DNA from: Chara braunii
Lineage: Eukaryota; Streptophyta; Charophyceae; Charales; Characeae
Assembly: GCA_003427395.1 (NCBI GenBank)
Contig: BFEA01000003.1
Location: 6,907,041-6,929,345 of the forward strand
DNA: 22,305 nt
Reading direction: 5' to 3'
Both the position numbers and the translations under genes were made by a program. The first letter of the stretch is position 1, and every line of letters begins with the position of its first letter. Shown here piece after piece: positions 17,180 to 22,305 of this stretch. The notes under the pieces are model-generated. The model worked only from the letters and a program-made list of their open reading frames with translations. It made no database searches and was not told the origin of the DNA.

Positions 17180-17900
17180 TTGCGCTCTCCAAAATCAACA
17201 TTGGGGCGGGTCGCTACCTGTGGAAACTATACGCCGAAGACGAGCAGGGCTTTATCTCTTAAGTCGCATGGGGCAAAGTTACTACCTAGGCCAAAAGCTC
17301 AAGACGGACTTGGCATAGTGGATCCGGAAAAGCAGAACCTCGCACTTCTGGGAAAATGGCTCCAGAAAGTGCCCACTCAGAATGAGCAGCGCAACTGGCT
17401 GGAAGTGATGCTATACATCCTCCAGCAGGCGTTGCACTTACGCAGGCCTAGGAACGTGTTGGCCCGTTTGCAGCTCCCGTCCTTCCTTAACCGCCGACCC
17501 GAGCCGGTAATTGGCCTGTCCTGGTCGATTGCATGGAAGAGGTTAAAGCCCCAGCACGGTAACCTTACCCCCCCCACCATCAGAGTGGAAGTGATCATCC
17601 AGCCCCTGTTTGAGAACCCTGCGATTTTGTACGACAATGGGAGTGTTTTTCCTGCCTCCTCCCAAACAGGGTCCTTCCGTAGGAAATGGATGGAGAAAGG
17701 TGTGTCGCAGGTGCGGGACTTATGGGAGCAAGAGAGAGGAGAATAAAAGCACGACAGAGAAAATTCAGCTAATCCTGGGCAGATTGCAGGGAGTGGGGAT
17801 CAAGCTGAAGCATCTAACGGAGGCCACAGCCGCGGGGAAGGAACGAGGGAGTCCGGTATTGAGAGCGACATGCCCCAGCGGAGCCTCTGACAGTCTATAG
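17180..17900 (+). pseudogene. LINE thumb/connector region
   Basis: One 188-codon frame (17180-17746) contains GLGIVDPEKQNLALLGKWLQ, IQPLFENPAILYDNG and FRRKWMEKGVSQVRDLW. These match the minus-strand LINE fragment at 98-841 block by block. A neighbouring frame continues with TTEKIQLILGRLQGVGIKLK, which parallels PPLYHRLQSVEENYKRLREA there. A frameshift near 17740 separates the two. Confidence 0.7.
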
Positions 17901-17937
17901 ATTGGAGGCACAGACTGGCTAGCCACTCAACGGAGCC

Positions 17938-18089
17938 TTAAACCACCAGTACATCCGACAAAGGAGATTGAGCCTCTCCCCAAAAAATAGGAGGCCATGA
18001 ACCGCCCATTCATTTTATCGACAGTCCATGGCCTCCTAATTTTTCGGAGAGGCTCGATCTGTTTTTTTTCGGATATACTGGTGGTTTAA
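17938..18089. mobile_element. Foldback MITE, 152 bp
   Basis: Arms 17938-18000 and 18025-18089 are inverted copies of about 62 bp with about 85-90 percent identity, leaving a loop of about 25 bp. The outer ends read ttaaaccaccagta and its complement. The terminal TTAA on both sides could be a TTAA target site as used by piggyBac-type elements, or simply part of the TIR. A hairpin this long could also yield small RNAs. Confidence 0.7.
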
Positions 18090-18220
18090 ACAGCCCAGTG
18101 ACATGAAGGGAGATAGTCAAAGTTCAGGAGGCACAGCTGGGGTCTGATCAGTCCCTCATTGACAGTCAGGGCCATGCAACCCTCCGCAGCCAACGGACGG
18201 ATCAGTTTCACTCTCATACA

Positions 18221-18512
18221 AGGAGGGACTTCAACTACCGAGCTCCAGCTGGACCCAGGCAGGTTCACCTAACACGGAGGCCACTCGAACGACAAGAGCT
18301 TGGCACGGTACAATTCTTGCCTTAGGCCGACTACCTATAATGTGGAGATCTGTGACAGAGGAGGGACTTCTATTACGGAGCTTCGGCTGGACCCAGGCAG
18401 AGGCTCACCTAGCACGTAGTCCACTCGAAGGACAAGCACTTGGCACAGTACCATTCTTGCCTAGATCAAGCGCTCCTGAGCGCATCAACAACTAACTCTA
18501 CTGTGGAGATGT

Positions 18513-18520
<8 letters not shown>
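18221..18520 (+). repeat. 138-bp tandem repeat, two diverged units
   Basis: aggagggactt starts at 18221 and 18359. Shared blocks follow in both units: gctggacccaggcag, cactcgaa.gacaag, cttggcac.gta and gtggagat.tgtgacag. The second unit carries an extra stretch with a palindrome gcgctcctgagcgc near 18469. It lies between the connector and zinc-knuckle parts of the LINE and has no recognised coding function. Confidence 0.8.
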
Positions 18521-19553
<1,033 letters not shown>

Positions 19554-20040
19554 TTTCGCGGGGGGTGGGGGGTCGGGGGTCCGGGGGTTAAGGTAGGGAA
19601 TTAGGAACTTACAATTGGCAATTTTCAGGGTTGTGGGGGTCTCAGGGTTTTCAGGGTTTTATGGGCCCGAGGGTTTTAGGGATACCCACCTGACCTCTCT
19701 ATGGGGTGGATAGGGCCGCAGGAGGTCAATTGCGCACCCAATATTTTTTTCTGGGGCTCGAAGAGGCATAGAATTAGAGGCCGAGTCATCTTAGACCTGG
19801 GGGCGGTCGATTTAAGCCTCTTAGAGAATTAGGTAGAGGATATTTAGGTCCGGGAGACATTGGGTAGTGGACACTGGGTAGTTGCTTCTCGTAGCATAGC
19901 GTCCTGTTACTTGGGGTGTACCTATCTCCTTCTCCTCCCACTGGCTAATCCATGATTAGAGATTTCATCTGATAGTCAGGGGTAGACGGTAGGTTAGAAC
20001 TCAGATGGGTTGATCCGCTTTGTGTGTCCGTCCTTCAAGG
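19554..20040 (+). other. Probable LINE 3' untranslated region
   Basis: No coding sequence is visible. It lies between the end of LINE coding sequence and the shared tail at 20041, and contains G-rich stretches near 19560-19680 (ggggggtgggg, cagggtttt repeats). Confidence 0.35.
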
Positions 20041-20175
20041 CAAAACTGGGTACTAAATGCTCCCAGCACCCGTCTTCTTTTTTCCCTTTTTCTTTGTTTA
20101 ATGTGAGGTGACCGGCCTCTTTTGCAACGAGTAAAGAGAACTCGATCTGTTCTTCTTCTTTAAAATAAAAGGATT
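20041..20175 (+). mobile_element. LINE- or SINE-type 3' tail, copy 2
   Basis: caaaactgggtactaaatgc at the start, then tgaggtgaccggcctctttt near 20104-20123 and an A-rich end (ttcttcttctttaaaataaaa). It matches the minus-strand tail at 9571-9714 in order and spacing. It follows the plus-strand LINE on the same strand. Confidence 0.5.
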
Positions 20176-20519
20176 AAAAAAAGCCGGGCCCATGGGTGGT
20201 GATAGGGGGGAGGGGCAGGAAGGTCTCTTGACAGGAGGGGGAGAGGGGGGGGGAGGGAGTTTGCACCGCATTTAGGGCCACAGCCACAGGGAGGTCGCTG
20301 TGCAGCAACTCGTTCCTTCTGGCAATTATTATCGATGCTGTTCCATGACGCTATGGGCCTGGATCCACTACTCAGCAAATGGTAGCTACGCTCGCAGGGG
20401 GGCCCTGTATAGGCTTAGGAGTAGCGGTAGGTAGATGGCGAAAGCCTAAAGGTGAAATTGAGAGAAGAATATATCTCAGTGGCTTAGTTCCAAAAAAAAA
20501 AAAAATGAGAGCGAATAAG
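20176..20519. other. Unassigned, with a G-rich patch and an A run
   Basis: A G-rich stretch lies at 20200-20262 and a run of 13 A near 20492-20504. The minus-strand frame across it is Pro-rich and not convincing as a gene. Confidence 0.3.
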
Positions 20520-20719
20520 TCACCAATTGGCCTACCTCAGTCGGTACAACCATGAACTGTTGAAATACAGGCCTCGGTTTGAATCCCAATCAACTCAGAT
20601 GAGGAGTAAATAACTCTGAATTTACCTACCTAGGGCCGGTCAGTTTGTAGATGACATGTTAAGGCCATCGCCTTTTTTAAGAAGAGAAGAGAACTAAAAA
20701 AAAAAAAAAAAAAAAAAAA
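20520..20719 (+). mobile_element. tRNA-like SINE, copy 2, with a poly(A) tail
   Basis: ctacctcagtcggtac (20532-20547) resembles a tRNA A box, and ggtttgaatcc (20576-20586) is close to the B-box consensus ggttcgantcc. Their spacing suits an internal RNA polymerase III promoter. The body continues through ggccggtcag (20634-20643) and aaggccatcgcc (20661-20672) to a run of 24 A at 20696-20719. The degenerate copy at 3961-4118 shares the same blocks. cgaat occurs on both sides as a weak possible duplication. Confidence 0.6.
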
Positions 20720-20779
20720 GGAACGAATCTTCCGCTAGAACATGGGAAGACACACCCCATAATTTTTGTCCCTCTTCTT

Positions 20780-21075
20780 TTGTCTTTTTTTTTTTCTTTT
20801 TCCAGTAAAGCATTTCTTATCATTAATTGCCTGAAAACGGGTCCAGCGTCCCTCACATTTATTCTGTGGCCTTGCAGGCTGGGTAAGGCACTCCCGGCCA
20901 AGCCCATCCCGACCACAGCCAAGAACTTGTCTTTGTTTGGAAAAGAGGATCTGTTCATTGCCAATAGTAAAAAAAAGGGAGGCCGGGAAACCCTCCACAA
21001 GCAACCCGGTAAAAAAAAAAAAAGAAAAAAAAAAGAAAGAAAGCCTGGGACCATTACCCAGTTTAGGTGCAGGCG
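20780..21075 (-). mobile_element. LINE- or SINE-type 3' tail, copy 3
   Basis: On the minus strand aaactgggtaatggtcccag (plus about 21045-21064) is followed by accgggttgcttgtggaggg and cccggcctcc, parallel to accccgggg.cgaattgtgaggtccccggcctc-type blocks in copy 1. A/T-rich interruptions have expanded between the blocks. The sequence continues to an A-rich end near 20786-20815. No LINE coding sequence precedes it. Confidence 0.35.
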
Positions 21076-21689
21076 TCCGGGTATGTGTCCAGAGACAGAA
21101 GTGGCCAACACTAGACCGCTGCTCTGACGTTCCGCGACCCTGGTAAGAAAAAAGGAAAAAGAAATAACATTTCAACCATGCCTGAAAAACCAGAACAAGC
21201 CAAAAAGAAATGAACAGACACAGGAACCAGGTCCCCCAAGTACTCACTAACCTACAATTACCCTATCATTTACTCCATCTCCAACTCCCATTGAGTAGTT
21301 CTACATGCTGCACTACATTGGGGAAAAGAATTACCGGACTCCTCTATTATGGAGACTAATACTTACACCCATCCCAGACACAAAAGAAAAAAGGTTAAAA
21401 AAAAAAGGCCCAGTATCTATCACCCTCCCCAATCCCAAGATAGAGAGGGAGAACTTGTCTTTGAATGGTTCAGTAAACTGAAAACCAATTAAAAATCTAC
21501 TAAAAAGTAACTATGAAATTAAAATCCAAAAATAAAAGTCAAAATTCAAAATAAAGGTAATCGGATCTATCTATAAAGGAACCACGGAAAAGGCGCCTAA
21601 TCTAAAACCATTCCAATGGCATCCCAACAATGTCAGGTAAATCAATGAAACAAAACAAGCCTACTATCTACAGAAAACATGAAGACAGT
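21076..21689. other. A-rich region without a gene
   Basis: The stretch is clearly richer in A on the plus strand than the rest of the window, especially 21480-21560 (repeated aaaat and aaaag). I see no ORF of note and no terminal repeats. Confidence 0.35.
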
Positions 21690-22188
21690 GGGTCTCTCTC
21701 CACTACTCTAGACTCTCGAAGATTGAGTCTAGAGCTGTCAGACTCTAGAAACGACTGAAAAAGAGAACATCGCTCCACTTACTCTAGAAGGTCAAACTCA
21801 AGAGAGCCTCTAGGATGTCAGACCGCTCTTTGAGAGAGCTACACGACACGGCCAGCACGCTGTTGTCCACTCAGACTCCAGGTGCACTCCATAAAAATGC
21901 TCAACTTTCGAAGGTCCTGGATGCCGCCCTTGAAATTCCTGCCGCTGCAGGCGGGAGCTCTCGAATCGTCAAGAGTGCCACGGGAGAGGAGGTTCTGACA
22001 ACTCAAGAAATGCATTTTCGTGAGTGTGTTTCATGAGGTAGTGGAGCGACAACGGATTCTATTCTCGCCATTTTCGTGAGTAGATACTGACAGCTCAAGA
22101 ACCCGAATTCCAGACCTGGCGTCTACAGTAAGTGGAGCGGTGCCGTGCTCAAGAAATGGCCGGTTTCTAGAGTAGTGGAGCGAGACCC
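21690..22188. mobile_element. 499-bp TIR element with reiterated CGCTCCAC motifs
   Basis: gggtctctctccactactct at 21690 and its inverted partner ending gagaccc at 22188 match at 22 of 23 positions. agt lies immediately outside both ends (21687-21689 and 22189-22191), a possible 3-bp target duplication. The motif cgctccac(t)tactctaga or its complement occurs about five times (near 21695, 21769, 22044, 22131, 22167), inverted about the centre. cattttcgtgagt occurs twice (near 22012 and 22069). A 3-bp duplication with ends starting GGG would fit a Harbinger-type element, but no transposase is present. Confidence 0.6.
21815..22036 (+). CDS. Hypothetical 73-codon ORF inside the TIR element
   Basis: The ATG at 21815 has an A at -3. 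The frame begins MSDRSLRELHDTASTLL, continues with QLSKVLDAALEIPAAAGG and ends at a TGA at 22034-22036. The composition is balanced and protein-like, with two possible amphipathic helices. I recognise no family. A GTGAGT donor-like site just before its end leaves room for a spliced form. It may be a captured exon, a small element protein or chance. Confidence 0.25.
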   Translation: MSDRSLRELHDTASTLLSTQTPGALHKNAQLSKVLDAALEIPAAAGGSSRIVKSATGEEVLTTQEMHFRECVS

Positions 22189-22305
22189 AGTATGCAAGGT
22201 ACGATGCAGAAAACTAAAGGAGATAGCATACAAAACTACACAAAAAAAGTGGAAAATTTTTGTCTTTTTTCTGCATGTGCTGGAGAGTACTGCAGCCAGG
22301 CCACA
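22189..22305. other. Window end, unassigned
   Basis: Short A/T-rich sequence after the TIR element, with no feature seen. Confidence 0.3.

Larger units (their letters stand above)
15735..17300 (+). pseudogene. LINE reverse transcriptase domain
   Basis: The translation gives LQEAVQCMARGKSQGDHGIP, then TGVITLLYKKGHKQNERNWR with PILLLNVSCKILA, DRGAFVKGRSIAENIL, ILGLEKAYERVN, the LRQGCPLASPLFVAQME block (16612-16665), the active-site block AIADDLLL (Asp-Asp codons 16797-16802) and LGVQVSFSN. The first position of the usual Y/F-A-D-D box is Ile. At least four frameshifts, a TAA at 16011-16013 and internal duplications show that it is dead. The order matches plant LINE ORF2 proteins. Confidence 0.8.

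Noticed and set aside
20520-20590. Genuine tRNA gene
   Set aside because: A- and B-box-like sequences are present, but a proper cloverleaf cannot be formed and an A tail follows, so a SINE fits better.
20677-21247. Long minus-strand frames with Phe and Lys runs
   Set aside because: They are produced by A- and T-rich simple sequence and contain no recognisable domain. The region is better explained by a repeat tail.

Overview
The window looks like nuclear DNA of a plant-lineage (streptophyte) eukaryote. A charophyte green alga such as Chara is my best guess, from the plant-style GH20 hexosaminidase, the style of the decayed LINEs and the very high repeat load. That is an inference from pattern, not a database match. 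There are no bacterial-type operons. Single and double N positions (6300, 8689, 8779, 8808, 8887, 8922-8923, 9253) show that it comes from a draft assembly.

There is one convincing host gene, a beta-N-acetylhexosaminidase (GH20) on the minus strand with its stop at 11097 and first in-frame ATG at 13253. It is an uninterrupted reading frame with an intact catalytic Asp-Glu pair, an N-terminal hydrophobic segment and a long glycine-rich insert. Just past its stop is a short diverged copy of its own C-terminal coding sequence.

Almost everything else is mobile or repetitive DNA. (i) 1-3250: a LINE 3' fragment on the minus strand, a perfect 53-bp inverted repeat, and a 1.1-kb element with 83-bp terminal inverted repeats (TIRs) and a possible 9-bp target duplication. 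(ii) 3250-5300: a poly(T) block between 17-bp direct repeats, local duplications, a tRNA-like SINE copy and a LINE ORF2 tail. (iii) 5700-6630: a GC-rich TIR element. (iv) 7400-9200: a non-coding region unusually dense in short perfect hairpins, with about ten in 8213-8615. (v) 9570-10890: a minus-strand LINE tail. (vi) 11097-13253: the hexosaminidase, with a small inverted-repeat element in its upstream region. (vii) 14000-20175: a plus-strand LINE (endonuclease, reverse transcriptase, zinc-knuckle tail) broken by frameshifts, internal duplications, a foldback MITE and a poly(T)/(GTT) insertion. (viii) 20500-22300: a second SINE copy, a third copy of a LINE-type 3' tail, and a 499-bp TIR element holding a 73-codon ORF.

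The parts do not form a pathway. They record repeated LINE-driven and cut-and-paste insertion around one enzyme gene. The most unusual signals are the two tail-only insertions bounded by direct repeats (one of which splits a LINE zinc-finger frame that becomes continuous again if it is ignored), the hairpin array, and the two TIR elements built from short reiterated motifs.
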